From positions 1,860,001 through 1,924,000 of the forward strand of contig OY970224.1 of the NCBI GenBank assembly GCA_963714035.1: a stretch of DNA of 64,000 nucleotides, given 5' to 3'. The position numbers were made by a program, and so were the translations under genes. Below, piece by piece: positions 41,200-50,092 of the stretch (positions within the stretch are counted from its first letter, which is position 1; the number at the start of each line of letters is the position of its first letter). The stretch is from DATFVB01 sp963714035. Lineage in GTDB: Bacteria > Acidobacteriota > Thermoanaerobaculia > UBA5066 > DATFVB01. The notes under the pieces are model-generated. The model was not told the origin of the DNA. It was given only the letters and a program-made list of their open reading frames with translations, and searched no databases.

Positions 41200-42137
41200 G
41201 CCGGGTCCTCGACGATCCGGTGCGACAGGGTTCCGAGGCCTTCGACCGCGAGGGAAATCGAATCGCCCGGCCGCAGCCACTGGTCGTGCGTGATCTTCGA
41301 GCCGTTCAGCTCGAGGAAGCATCCGGTGCCCACCGTGCCGGATCCGACGACGTCGCCCGGATACAGCGTCGCGCCGTCGCCGGCGCGCTCGAGGATCTGC
41401 GCGAACGTCCAGCTCATCTGGTCCGCGTTTCCGGACGAGACGCGCACGCCGTTGACCTCCGCCGTCATGGCGGCGTGGAAGACGTTCCCATTCTCCGATC
41501 GCGTCAGCCGCGGCGAAAGCTCGTCGGCCGTCACGAGCCAGGGACCGATCGCCGTCGCGAAGTCCTTCCCCTTGGCGGGCCCGAGATTCAGCTTCATTTC
41601 CTCCATCTGAAGCGCGCGGGCCGAGAAGTCGTTCATGATCGTGTAGCCGAAGATCGCGGCGTCCGATTGCGCGAGCGATGGGTTGCGGGTTTCGCGGCCG
41701 ACGACGACGGCGATCTCGAGCTCGAAATCGAGGCGTTCGAGGCGGCGGCGCCCCACGCGAAGATCCCCCGGTCCGATCACCGCCTGGTGGTTCGTGAAAT
41801 AGAAGACCGGGAACGCGTCGAATTCCTCGATCATCGGAAGTCCCCGGTTGCGCCGGGCGGTTTCGACGTGCTGGCGGAAGGCATAGCCGTCGCGCATCGA
41901 GGGCGGCCGCGGGATCGGGGCGAGGAGCCTCGCCTCTTCCACGGGCACGATCGCCCGATCCGGAACGTTTCCGGAGACGACGCTCTGCGCGAGGGGAAGG
42001 AGCGCCGGCGAGCGCCGAACCAGCTCCCGCATCGACACGTTCAGCTCCGGGACGATCTGCCCGAAGGCGACGATCCCCCGGTCCGTCACCGCGCCGATCG
42101 CTTCGGCGCCTCCCCGCTCGAACGTGACGAGCTTCAT
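41193..42137 (-). CDS. Fumarylacetoacetate hydrolase family protein
   Basis: 314 residues from ATG 42137; ATG 42146 would add MPA. The FAH fold is clear: Glu-rich metal site in RLDFELEIAVVVGR, GYTIMNDFSARALQMEEMKLNLGPAKGKDFATAIGPWLV, and YPGDVVGSGTVGTGCF. These place it with FAH-type hydrolases, decarboxylases and isomerases of ring-cleavage products. It is coupled to a DinB-like gene and divergent from a short-chain fatty-acid transporter. The substrate is not determinable. Confidence 0.9.
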   Translation of the reverse strand: MKLVTFERGGAEAIGAVTDRGIVAFGQIVPELNVSMRELVRRSPALLPLAQSVVSGNVPDRAIVPVEEARLLAPIPRPPSMRDGYAFRQHVETARRNRGLPMIEEFDAFPVFYFTNHQAVIGPGDLRVGRRRLERLDFELEIAVVVGRETRNPSLAQSDAAIFGYTIMNDFSARALQMEEMKLNLGPAKGKDFATAIGPWLVTADELSPRLTRSENGNVFHAAMTAEVNGVRVSSGNADQMSWTFAQILERAGDGATLYPGDVVGSGTVGTGCFLELNGSKITHDQWLRPGDSISLAVEGLGTLSHRIVEDPAC

Positions 42138-42148
42138 CGCGGGCATTC

Positions 42149-42154
42149 TACAAT
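42149..42154 (+). promoter_or_regulatory. -10 box (TACAAT) before the transporter gene, probable leaderless mRNA
   Basis: TACAAT six bases before ATG 42161, inside GGCATTCTACAATCCG, the same word as at 6972-6987. No ribosome-binding site. Confidence 0.5.
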
Positions 42155-42160
42155 CCGGCC

Positions 42161-43573
42161 ATGCTCGAACCCGGCGCCTCCCGGCGCGAAACGCCGTTCG
42201 CGCGGCTGGGGGCGCGGCTCGCCGACTTCTGCGAGCGATGGTTTCCCGACGCGTTCGTCTTCGCGCTCGGCGCCGTCGTCGTCGTCTTCGCGCTCGGGCT
42301 CGCCGTCGGAGAGCGGCCCGCGGCCCTCGCCGGCGCCTTCGGCGGCTCGTTCTGGTCGCTCGTCCCCTTCACGATGCAGATGGCGCTCGTCATCATCGGC
42401 GGCTTCGTCGTCGCGTCCTCGCCGCCGGTCGCGCGCGTGATCGCGGGTCTGGCGGGCATTCCGAAGACCGGGCGCGGCGCCGTCGCGTTCACCGCGTTCT
42501 TCGCGATGGCGACCTCCCTCCTTTCGTGGGGGCTGTCGCTCATCTTCACGGGACTCCTTGTGCGCGAATTGACTCGCCGTGTCGAGCGGCTCGACTACCG
42601 GGCCGTCTCCGCCGCCGCCTATCTCGGCCTCGGATCCGTCTGGGCGTTCGGCCTTTCGTCGTCCGCCGCGCTCCTCCAGGCGACCCGCTCGTCGATTCCC
42701 GCTTCCCTCCTCGCGGTCACCGGAGTGCTGCCGCTCTCGCAGACGATTTTCCTCTGGCAGAGCATCGTCTCGGCCGCGATCCTGATCGCCGTCTCCGTCG
42801 CGATCGCGTGGTTCTCGGCGCCCGCCCCGGAACGCGCGAAGACCGCGGAGTCCTACGGCGTGTCCTTCGAGGCCGTTTCGCCGGACCGGCCGAAGGACGC
42901 GGCGGCAACGGTCACGCCGGGCGAGCGCCTCGAGCGAAGCCGCGTTCCCGTCCTCCTCGTCGGCGCGCTGATGACGTGGGCGATCGTCCTCGAATTCCGG
43001 GCCAGAGGGGGGCTCGCCGCGCTCGATCTCGACACGTTCAACCTGATCTTCCTCACGGCGGGCCTGCTGCTGCACGGCCGACCGCGATCGTTCCTGGCGG
43101 CCGTGTCCGCGTCCGTTCCCGCGACGGCCGGGGTGCTGATCCAGTTTCCCTTCTACGCGGGCATCTTCGGGCTGATCTCGAAGACGGCGATCGCGGGGAC
43201 GCTCGCGCGCACGTTCGTCGCCGTCACGACGCGCGGAACATTCCCCGTCGTCGTCGGTGCGTATTCCGCCCTCCTCGGACTCTTCGTCCCGTCGGGCGGC
43301 GGAAAGTGGGTGATCGAGGCGCCCTACGTGATGGCCGCGGCCAACGCCTGGCATGTCCATCTCGGCTGGACGGTCCAGATCTACAACGCGGCGGAGGCAC
43401 TGCCGAATCTCGTCAATCCGTTCTGGATGCTTCCCCTGATGGGAATCCTCCGCGTGCGCGCCCGCGAGCTCGCGGGATATTCCGTTCTGCAGCTTCTCTT
43501 TCACGCGCCGATCGTCCTGTTTCTCTGCTGGTGGTTCGCGAAGACGATCCCGTACCTTCCTCCCGTTCGGTGA
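42161..43573 (+). CDS. atoE: Short-chain fatty acid transporter, AtoE family
   Basis: 470 residues with about 12 hydrophobic helices. FCERWFPDAFVFALGAVVVVF near the start, SLLSWGLSLIFTGLLVRE, YLGLGSVWAFGLSSSAALL, YSALLGLFVPSGGGKWVIEAPYV and NAAEALPNLVNPFWMLPLMGI are AtoE signatures. It likely imports acetoacetate or short-chain acids. The divergent FAH-like enzyme suggests linked acid catabolism. The start has no leader, and ATG 42161 fits the conserved N-terminus. Confidence 0.92.
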   Translation: MLEPGASRRETPFARLGARLADFCERWFPDAFVFALGAVVVVFALGLAVGERPAALAGAFGGSFWSLVPFTMQMALVIIGGFVVASSPPVARVIAGLAGIPKTGRGAVAFTAFFAMATSLLSWGLSLIFTGLLVRELTRRVERLDYRAVSAAAYLGLGSVWAFGLSSSAALLQATRSSIPASLLAVTGVLPLSQTIFLWQSIVSAAILIAVSVAIAWFSAPAPERAKTAESYGVSFEAVSPDRPKDAAATVTPGERLERSRVPVLLVGALMTWAIVLEFRARGGLAALDLDTFNLIFLTAGLLLHGRPRSFLAAVSASVPATAGVLIQFPFYAGIFGLISKTAIAGTLARTFVAVTTRGTFPVVVGAYSALLGLFVPSGGGKWVIEAPYVMAAANAWHVHLGWTVQIYNAAEALPNLVNPFWMLPLMGILRVRARELAGYSVLQLLFHAPIVLFLCWWFAKTIPYLPPVR

Positions 43574-43622
43574 TCTTGCGGAAACTCGGAAGCGGCTGAT
43601 ACATTCGCCGCGGATCGGTCAC

Positions 43623-44375
43623 ATGTCCGAATACACGGCGATCTTCGACGCGCGAGGCGGCCACTACAACCTCGCCAATCATCGGTACCCGCTCGCGCGG
43701 GCCGAGGAAGCGCGGGCGATCCTCGCGCATCTGGAGCTCCCGGCCGCCGGCGGAGCGCCGTGGCTCGATCTCGCGGCGGGCGGCGGCTATCTGGCCGATC
43801 GCGCCCGCGCGGAAGGAATCGAATCGCCGGCCGTCGCGTGCGACGCGTCGCTTCCCTTCCTCATCGAATCCGCCGGATACCGCGGGAGAGCGCTGTCGCA
43901 ATACGAGAGGTTGCCCTTCTCCGATCGGGTGTTTTCGGGCTCGGGGTGTCTCGCGGCGCTCCACCACGCGGACGATCCCGCCGCAATCGCCACGGAGATG
44001 CTCCGGGTGACCGTCCCGGGAGGCCGCGCGGCGATCGGCGACGTCGCGCCGGGATCCGCGCCGGCCGCGTTCTTGAACGACTTCGTCGATCGGCACACCG
44101 ATACCGGGCACCACGGGCGTTTCGTGCCGGCGGAGCAGCTTCGGGAAGTGTTTGTCTCGGCCGGAGGGCGCCAGGTTCGAACGGAGGAGCGCGACCTCTC
44201 ATGGCATTTCCCATCGCGCCCTGCCGCCTCCGATTTCTGCCGCGAGCTTTTCGGCCTGCGCCCGGAAACGACCGACGCGGAGATCGCCGAAGCGCTCTCG
44301 GATCTCGGTCTCGAGGGGGACGGAGCGTCGGTGCGACTCCCCTGGAGGATGATCTTTGTCTCCGCCGAACGCTGA
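43623..44375 (+). CDS. Class I SAM-dependent methyltransferase
   Basis: 250 residues. The SAM-binding motif is APWLDLAAGGGYLADRA (residues about 44-60), motif II is AVACDASLPFL, and YERLPFSDRVFSGSGCLAALHHADDP and VPGGRAAIGDV are the UbiE/COQ5-like motifs. GHHGRFVPAEQLREVFVSAGG is the substrate side. It overlaps the adenylate-forming ligase by 20 bases, with the ligase RBS inside it. It is first of a three-gene operon; the methyl acceptor is unknown. Confidence 0.88.
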   Translation: MSEYTAIFDARGGHYNLANHRYPLARAEEARAILAHLELPAAGGAPWLDLAAGGGYLADRARAEGIESPAVACDASLPFLIESAGYRGRALSQYERLPFSDRVFSGSGCLAALHHADDPAAIATEMLRVTVPGGRAAIGDVAPGSAPAAFLNDFVDRHTDTGHHGRFVPAEQLREVFVSAGGRQVRTEERDLSWHFPSRPAASDFCRELFGLRPETTDAEIAEALSDLGLEGDGASVRLPWRMIFVSAER

Positions 44376-45693
44376 GTCCGTCTCCCCATCGACGGTGCTC
44401 GACGCCCTCGCCGCGTCCGCGCGGCGCTTCCCCTCGAAGACCGCGCTTCGGCGCGGCGCCGACGCGGTCACCTACGACGGGCTCCTCCGGGAGATCGACG
44501 GGCGCGCCGCGCGAATGGCCGCCCGCGACGCGTGGGTCGCCCTCGACGCATCGGACCCCGTCTCGTTCGTCGCGGACCTCTTCGCGGCGCGCGCCGCGGG
44601 CCGGGGCGCGATCGCGCACGGCGCCCAGGTCCCTCCGCTGCTCCGGGAACGCCGCGAAGCGCTCCTCGCCGGATGGAAGCCCGCGGCGCATGTCGCCGCG
44701 ACCGTATTCTTCTCCTCGGGGAGCGTCGGCGACGGGAAGGCGATCCCGCTCGGTGACGGGCCGCTCCTCGCCGCGGCCGCGGGATACCCGTCGCCTCCGG
44801 AGATCGAGCCGACGGACCGTGTGGCGGTCGGCGTCTCGACGGCGCACGTGTTCGGGTTCGTGCGCGGTACGCTCCATCCCCTCTCGCTCGGGGCGGAAGT
44901 CGTGTTCTTTTCGCCGCGCCGCGATCCGCTCGCCGAAGCGGAAGCCCTCGGAGCGACCGTCGTTCTCCTCGCGGGGCCGCACGTCGCGCTTGCCGCTCGG
45001 GCGTCACGCCGCGTTCGCCTCCGCGCGGTCTTTTCCGGTGGCGGCTCGGTCGCGGACGAGGCGGTCGCCGCCGTCGAGGAACGCCGCGGCGTGCCCGTGC
45101 GGCTCGGCTACGGGCTCACGGAATCCGCGGGGCTCGGCTCCCGGCAGCGGCTCTCCGCGCCCCGGCGTCCGGGCACGAGCGGCCTTCCCGCAACGGGACT
45201 CTCGGTGTCGATCGTCGACCCCGACACGGGGGCCGACCTGCCGCCGGGACGATCCGGAGAGATCCGGCTTTCGGGAGAGAGCGTCTTTTCCGGGTACGCC
45301 GGCGGATCCGCGGCCCATCCATTCGACGCCCGCGGCCGGCTCGCCACCGGCGATCTCGGATACTTCGACGAGGAAGGAGAGCTCGTCGTGCGCGGGCGCC
45401 GGGAGTTCTCTCTGGTGATGCAGGGACGGACGGTCTGCGTCGAAGAAATCGAGAGCGCGATCGCCGAGCACCCTTCGATCTCCGACGTCGCGGTCTCTCC
45501 CGACGGCGAGGGCTTCGCGGTCCTGTTCGTTCCCCGCGAGAACGCCGCCGGCGGCGCGGAGTCGGTCCGCGAGTTCGTCCAGCGCCGGCTTCCGGCCTTC
45601 GCGAGACCGCGAAAGGTGATTTCGGTCGAGTCGCTTCCGCGCAATCCTTCCGGAAAGCTCGATCGGCGAATCGTCTCCTCGTGGCTCGCGTGA
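44356..45693 (+). CDS. Adenylate-forming (ANL) ligase
   Basis: 445 residues, shorter than typical acyl-CoA synthetases (over 500). TTG 44356 lies seven bases after GGAGG. The P-loop-like motif is FFSSGSVGDGKAIPL (atypical, with Gly-Asp in place of the usual Ser/Thr-Thr-Gly order), then GYGLTESAG, TGDLGYFDEEGELVVRGRR and the C-terminal Lys in NPSGKLDRR. It should adenylate a carboxylic acid, with or without CoA or carrier transfer. Operon with a methyltransferase and a PLP decarboxylase suggests synthesis of an amino-acid-derived amide or thioester. Confidence 0.85.
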   Translation: MSPPNAESVSPSTVLDALAASARRFPSKTALRRGADAVTYDGLLREIDGRAARMAARDAWVALDASDPVSFVADLFAARAAGRGAIAHGAQVPPLLRERREALLAGWKPAAHVAATVFFSSGSVGDGKAIPLGDGPLLAAAAGYPSPPEIEPTDRVAVGVSTAHVFGFVRGTLHPLSLGAEVVFFSPRRDPLAEAEALGATVVLLAGPHVALAARASRRVRLRAVFSGGGSVADEAVAAVEERRGVPVRLGYGLTESAGLGSRQRLSAPRRPGTSGLPATGLSVSIVDPDTGADLPPGRSGEIRLSGESVFSGYAGGSAAHPFDARGRLATGDLGYFDEEGELVVRGRREFSLVMQGRTVCVEEIESAIAEHPSISDVAVSPDGEGFAVLFVPRENAAGGAESVREFVQRRLPAFARPRKVISVESLPRNPSGKLDRRIVSSWLA

Positions 45694-46811
45694 AGCGCGG
45701 CGGCGCTCCGCCGGAGGCTCCGACTCCCTTCTACCTCTACGATCCCGCGTCGCTCGCGCTTGCCGCGCGTCGATGGAAAGACGCTGCCGGGGAACGGGCC
45801 CGACTCTTCTACCCGTACAAGACGAATCGCCATCCCGCTGTCCTCGACTTTCTCGCCGGCGAGGGATTCGGAGCGGAGATCAACCTCGCCGCCGACCTTC
45901 CCGGGGCGCTCGCCCGGGGGCTGACCGGGCGCCGCCTCGTCGTCCAGGGACCGGCAAAGACGCCGGAGCTCGTGGATCGCGTGATCGCCGCCGGCGGGAC
46001 TCTCGTCGCCGACGGTCCCGAGGATCTGGCTCTGATTCTCGGACGCGGCCGCGCGGCGCGGCGGCGCCCGGACTATCTCCTGCGGATCCGCACACCCGAG
46101 GCGCGCCTCGGGCAGCGGGCCTTCGGCCTCGAAACGTCCGAGGTCCCCGCGCTCGCGCGACGCGCCGTTCGCGCCGGCGCTCCCCCGCTCGGCATCGCCT
46201 TCCATCTCGGCACCGGAATCCCGAGCTCCGCGCCGTACCGGGCCGCGCTTCGATCCGCGTCGCGCACCGCGCTCGCCCTGCGCGCGATCGGCGCGCCTCC
46301 CGCGGTGATCGACGTCGGCGGCGGGTTCAGCTCGCCGGCGGAGTCGCGTTTCGACGACCGGGGCCGCCGGCGGCATGCGGGATGGACGGACCCCGGGAAG
46401 ATCGTCGCCGCGCTCTGCGCCGATGCCCGCCGGTCGATCGGAGACGCGGAAGTCTGGATGGAGCCGGGGCGCGCGATCGTCGCCGACGCTTTCCGGCTCG
46501 TCTGTCGGGTGCTCCGGGTGCGCGGCGGAAGAGAGGTCTTCGTGGACGCGAGCCGGATGGCGCACGGGTTCTTCGTGGCGCGCGGATCGCACCCGCTCGA
46601 ATTCTTTCCGAAGCGAAAGGGACGGCCGGCGCCGCTCGTGATCGCCGGGCCGCTCGGGACGGATCTCGACGTCTTCGTGCGGCGCGTGGTCGCCGTTGTC
46701 CCCCGCGAAGGCGATCGGATCGTGATCGGCGGCGTCGGCGCCTACAACCTGATCGCGGCCAATGCGTGGGCGGGACCGCTCCCGCCGGTGATTGAGTGGC
46801 CGGCGCGATGA
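45690..46811 (+). CDS. PLP-dependent decarboxylase, fold type III (DAP/ornithine decarboxylase-like)
   Basis: 373 residues from GTG 45690, overlapping the ligase stop as GTGA; GTG 45681 is also in frame. PLP Lys44 lies in FYPYKTNRHPAVL, and barrel motifs include GFGAEINLAADL, IAFHLGTGIP, VIDVGGGF and VWMEPGRAIVADAF (phosphate and Glu sites). The C-terminus has GVGAYN rather than the usual CGAYT-like motif, and the family C-E-S-D substrate motif is not evident. It is therefore a divergent member, perhaps for an unusual amino acid. Last gene of the operon. Confidence 0.83.
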   Translation: MKRGGAPPEAPTPFYLYDPASLALAARRWKDAAGERARLFYPYKTNRHPAVLDFLAGEGFGAEINLAADLPGALARGLTGRRLVVQGPAKTPELVDRVIAAGGTLVADGPEDLALILGRGRAARRRPDYLLRIRTPEARLGQRAFGLETSEVPALARRAVRAGAPPLGIAFHLGTGIPSSAPYRAALRSASRTALALRAIGAPPAVIDVGGGFSSPAESRFDDRGRRRHAGWTDPGKIVAALCADARRSIGDAEVWMEPGRAIVADAFRLVCRVLRVRGGREVFVDASRMAHGFFVARGSHPLEFFPKRKGRPAPLVIAGPLGTDLDVFVRRVVAVVPREGDRIVIGGVGAYNLIAANAWAGPLPPVIEWPAR

Positions 46812-46974
46812 TGCATCGAGCCGGCCGGGCTCGCGCCTGACCGCGCTTTCGGGTTGTTACCGAGAAGCGGCGCTGATGCCGTTAGCTTGCGAAGGATCTT
46901 CCGGCTGAAATCGCCGCCATGCTGTGCATCCCGTTGAGGCGCGACGAGACACGGGCCCGGCGCGCTTCGCAAGT

Positions 46975-47203
46975 CACAACGCCGAGACGCGGAGAGACGT
47001 GGTGGAAGACGGGCGCGGGCGCCCGGCCCACGGCCGAGGCGTACCGAACGCTGGAGATGCGGCGAGAACCTTGAAGCGCGTCCAGAAGGGTCGGAAGACG
47101 GCTTCGGGTGAGCCGGCCCGCGGGCGAGGCGTACTCAAAACGTACGTTGAGCCCGCGGGAGGCTCGCACGGAGCCGTATTACGGCCCTTATGGCCGCGCG
47201 TGC
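46975..47203 (-). repeat. Hairpin element R1, copy b (with a degenerate second half-copy)
   Basis: Begins immediately after the pseudokinase-TonB stop and reads in its orientation. Arms at 47110-47125 and 47151-47165 (CCCGCGGGC against GCCCGCGGG plus GAGCC/GGCTC), inner CGTAC/GTACG. A second partial copy with GGTACGCCTCGGCC follows toward 46975. The remaining gap 46812-46974 carries GATGCATCGAGC (46810-46821) overlapping the decarboxylase stop; no gene seen. Confidence 0.72.
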
Positions 47204-49009
47204 TTACAGGACGAAGGGGATGGGGATGGTCATCCACGTCTTGACCTGCACCCCGTTCTTGACCGCCGCCCGGAACGTCCACTGGCGGACCGCTTTCTGC
47301 GCCGCCTGGGTGAGGCCCATGTTCCCGCCCGCCTCGCGGACGACGCGGATGTCGCCGACGCGTCCCGCCTCCGTGACGAGCACGGACAGGACCACCGTCC
47401 CGCTGATGTTCATCCGGCGGGCGACGGGCGGATATTCGGGCTTGACGACCGACGCGATCTCCGGCGGAGTGTCGACCTCCGAGATCGGCACGAGATCGCC
47501 GCGGCTGATCGACGGCGGGAGCGCCGCGGAGTTCGGGCCCACGGGAGTCGGAGCGGGTCGCAGGTTCGCGACCGGCGGGGCGGTCGCCGTCCGGGCCGGC
47601 GGAGCCGCCGGGATGGCGATCGCCTTCGGCGCGGTGATCGACGGCTCGATCGAGGCCGGGACCGGCTTGAGCGACGCCGCCCGCTCCTGGGCGTCGGCGC
47701 GCGTCTGCTTCGTCTTCTGCTGGGTCTGGTATTTCTTGACCTCTTCGTCGAGGCGCTTCGCGACTTCCGCCTTGAACTGGTCGGGCGTCATTCCGGTCGT
47801 CGGCGGCACGGCAACGGGCGCGGGGGCCGGAGCCGGCGCGGCCGGCCGCGGGGCCGGGATCGGTTTCGGGGGCGCCTTGAGGCTCAGCAGATAACCGGAA
47901 ATGCCGAGCACGGCGACGGCGATCGCCGAGCCGACGGCGATCTTCACGACCGGGACCTTCTTCGGCTCCTCCGGCGCTTCGACCGCGGCGACGGGGACGC
48001 CGAACCGCGGCGCGACGACGAGTCGCGGCGGCCGGGCGGTCACGGCCGGCCGCGGATATTTCAGGGCGTCGAAGGCGGTCTCCTCGTTTCTTCTCTTCTG
48101 CTCCTCCGCGATGTCGCGTTTCAGGAGGTTCGTCAGGAAGAAGGCGAAATTGAAGGTCGAGGGCGCGTACCGGCCCGAGAAGAGGAGCTTTCCGAGCTCG
48201 CGGCGGAGCGCGCCGGCAGTCTCGTAGCGAGCGTCGGCGCCCGGCGAGAGCGCGACCTTGAGTACCGCGGCGATGTCGGACGGAATCGGCTCTCCCGATC
48301 CGAACATCTTCGCGGCGCCGACGGACTCTGCGGAGCGCGACTCCGGCGGGGCGGCGCCCGTGAGCAGCGTGTAGAGGATCGCCGCCGTGGAGTAGACGTC
48401 GCCGGCCTTCGTCGCCTTGCCGGACGACCGCACCTCGGGCGCGAGGTAGGGATCGAGGAGCCTCTGCACGCCGGGGGTGAGCCGCGAGGCGAGAACCCCT
48501 TCCGAAAGCCCGAAGCCGACGAGGCGAGTCTCTCCCTCGTCGGAGATCTCCACGAAGCCGGGCCAGACGAGGCCGTGCAGCGTTCGCTCGCCGTCGATCA
48601 GGCTGTTGTACGCGTGGTCGAGGCCCGTCGCGACCTTCTCGGCGATCAGGAGCGAGTGTTCGGGAGGAATCGGGAACGGCTTCGCCCGCGAAGCGTCGAG
48701 CAGCGCGTCGAGCGTCCGGCCTCCCGGCTCGCGGTACGCGAGATACGCGTCGCCCTCGACCGAGTCGAGCTCGACGTCGCGCGCGATCGTCGGGTTCTTC
48801 AGGAAATCGTGGACCGAGCCGTACTGCTCGATCGCGATCAGGACCGGCTCGGAATCGAGCCCCGGCGCGTCGAAGATCCGCAGGCGGAAAAATGCCTGGG
48901 CGTCCTCGATCTTGCGCGCGCGGTAAACCTTCCCGAGGGCGTCCGAGCCGAGTTTTTCGGTCAGCAGGTACGCCCCGAACAACCTCGGAATCAGCTCGCT
49001 CTCGGCCAT
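47204..49009 (-). CDS. Pseudokinase - transmembrane - TonB C-terminal hybrid protein
   Basis: 601 residues from ATG 49009 (an earlier ATG at 49036 adds nine). Residues about 10-265 align to a Pkn-type Ser/Thr kinase (GAYLLTEKLGSDALGKVYRAR, YLAPEVRSSGKATKAGDVYSTAAILYTLLTG). Catalytic elements are lost: the ATP Lys position is in FFRLRIF, HRD-x-K-x-x-N reads HGLVWPGFVEI, and DFG reads GFG. A transmembrane helix (IAVGSAIAVAVLGISGYLL) precedes a Pro/Ala linker, a coiled-coil stretch and a TonB C-terminal domain (PEYPPVARRMNISGTVVLSVLV, AVRQWTFRAAVKNG). Probably a periplasm-spanning energy or scaffold protein sensing a cytoplasmic ligand. Confidence 0.88.
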   Translation of the reverse strand: MAESELIPRLFGAYLLTEKLGSDALGKVYRARKIEDAQAFFRLRIFDAPGLDSEPVLIAIEQYGSVHDFLKNPTIARDVELDSVEGDAYLAYREPGGRTLDALLDASRAKPFPIPPEHSLLIAEKVATGLDHAYNSLIDGERTLHGLVWPGFVEISDEGETRLVGFGLSEGVLASRLTPGVQRLLDPYLAPEVRSSGKATKAGDVYSTAAILYTLLTGAAPPESRSAESVGAAKMFGSGEPIPSDIAAVLKVALSPGADARYETAGALRRELGKLLFSGRYAPSTFNFAFFLTNLLKRDIAEEQKRRNEETAFDALKYPRPAVTARPPRLVVAPRFGVPVAAVEAPEEPKKVPVVKIAVGSAIAVAVLGISGYLLSLKAPPKPIPAPRPAAPAPAPAPVAVPPTTGMTPDQFKAEVAKRLDEEVKKYQTQQKTKQTRADAQERAASLKPVPASIEPSITAPKAIAIPAAPPARTATAPPVANLRPAPTPVGPNSAALPPSISRGDLVPISEVDTPPEIASVVKPEYPPVARRMNISGTVVLSVLVTEAGRVGDIRVVREAGGNMGLTQAAQKAVRQWTFRAAVKNGVQVKTWMTIPIPFVL

Positions 49010-49051
49010 GAGGGGTGGTCCCGGGGAAGTTAGCACGCGCCCGTGCGGGGG

Positions 49052-50092
49052 TCAATGCGGCGGGGCGTCCTCCGTGTCCGCCGCCGCGTTCGCGCGGCTC
49101 TTTCCGATCATCACGAGGTGGTCCGCGTACGTGCGCGAAAAGTAGTGGCCCCCGTCTCCGCGAGCCACGAAATACAGATCGCGGCTCGAAAGCGGAGCGA
49201 CCGCCGCCTCCAGCGCCGCCGCTCCGGGGTTGCAGATCGGTCCGGGAGGAAGCCCCGCGTAGAGGTAGGTGTTGTAAGGCGAATCGACTTCGAGGTCGGA
49301 GCGCCGGAGCTTTCCCGTCCACTCCCGGCGCTCCTGGAGAGCGTAGATGACCGTCGGGTCGCACTGGAGCCGCATTCCGAGCTTCAGACGGTTCATGTAA
49401 ACGGCCGCGACGTGAGGCCGCTCTTCGGCGAGAGACGTCTCCTTTTCGACGAGCGACGCGACGGTCACCGCCTGCCGTTCGGTGAGGCCGAGGGCCTCGG
49501 CGCGCCGCTCGAGCTCGGGGGTGAAGTGCCGCCGGAAATTCTCGACCATCGTCGCGACCACTTCCCGCGTCGGCGTCGACCGGGTGACGACGTAGGTGTC
49601 CGGAAAGAGGAAGCCCTCGAGGTCGGGAGCGGCGAGCGGCGGTCCGGGAAGGAGGTTCGGCTCCCGCGAGGCGCGTCGGAACCCCTGCTCCGTCCCGATC
49701 CCCTGCTGGACGAAGAGGGAGAAACACTCGGCATTCGTGAGCCCTTCCGGAACCACGACGACGTGCCGGACGACCTCTCCCCGCTCGAGCACGTCGATCG
49801 CCCGGTCGAGGGGCTCGCCCGCGGAGAACGAGTACTCGCCCGCCCGAAGCGGCGCGCCGTGGCGGAACACGCGGTAGTAGATCTCGGCGATCAGGGCGTC
49901 GCGGGCGATCCCCTTTGCCTGCAGCGTCCGGAAGATCTGGCGCGTCGGTGTCCCGATCGGAAACTCGACGACGACCCGATCCCGCGAGCCCGGATCGCGG
50001 GGCGAGCGGATCCAGAGGTAGCCGGTGGCCAGGATAACCGTCGCGACGAGTCCCAGAAGGAAAACGAAGCGGCGCCCGCGATGGCGGCTCAT
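49052..50092 (-). CDS. mltG: Endolytic murein transglycosylase MltG
   Basis: 346 residues. N-terminal signal anchor (FVFLLGLVATVILATGYLWI). The LysM-like and YceG domains follow: VVVPEGLTNAEC, EGFLFPDTYVVT, VASLVEKETSLAEERPHVAAVYMNRLKLGMRLQCDPTVIYAL, with the catalytic Glu in LVEKET, and NTYLYAGLPPGPICNPG. It cuts nascent glycan strands and sets their length. Its ATG overlaps the ruvX stop (ATGA), a neighbour pairing common in bacteria. Inner membrane, periplasmic catalytic domain. Confidence 0.95.
   Translation of the reverse strand: MSRHRGRRFVFLLGLVATVILATGYLWIRSPRDPGSRDRVVVEFPIGTPTRQIFRTLQAKGIARDALIAEIYYRVFRHGAPLRAGEYSFSAGEPLDRAIDVLERGEVVRHVVVVPEGLTNAECFSLFVQQGIGTEQGFRRASREPNLLPGPPLAAPDLEGFLFPDTYVVTRSTPTREVVATMVENFRRHFTPELERRAEALGLTERQAVTVASLVEKETSLAEERPHVAAVYMNRLKLGMRLQCDPTVIYALQERREWTGKLRRSDLEVDSPYNTYLYAGLPPGPICNPGAAALEAAVAPLSSRDLYFVARGDGGHYFSRTYADHLVMIGKSRANAAADTEDAPPH

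Noticed and set aside
41193..42137. FAH-family gene as a missing step of the kynurenine pathway
   Set aside because: It is about 5 kb from the cluster with unrelated genes between, and the family covers too many substrates to assign.
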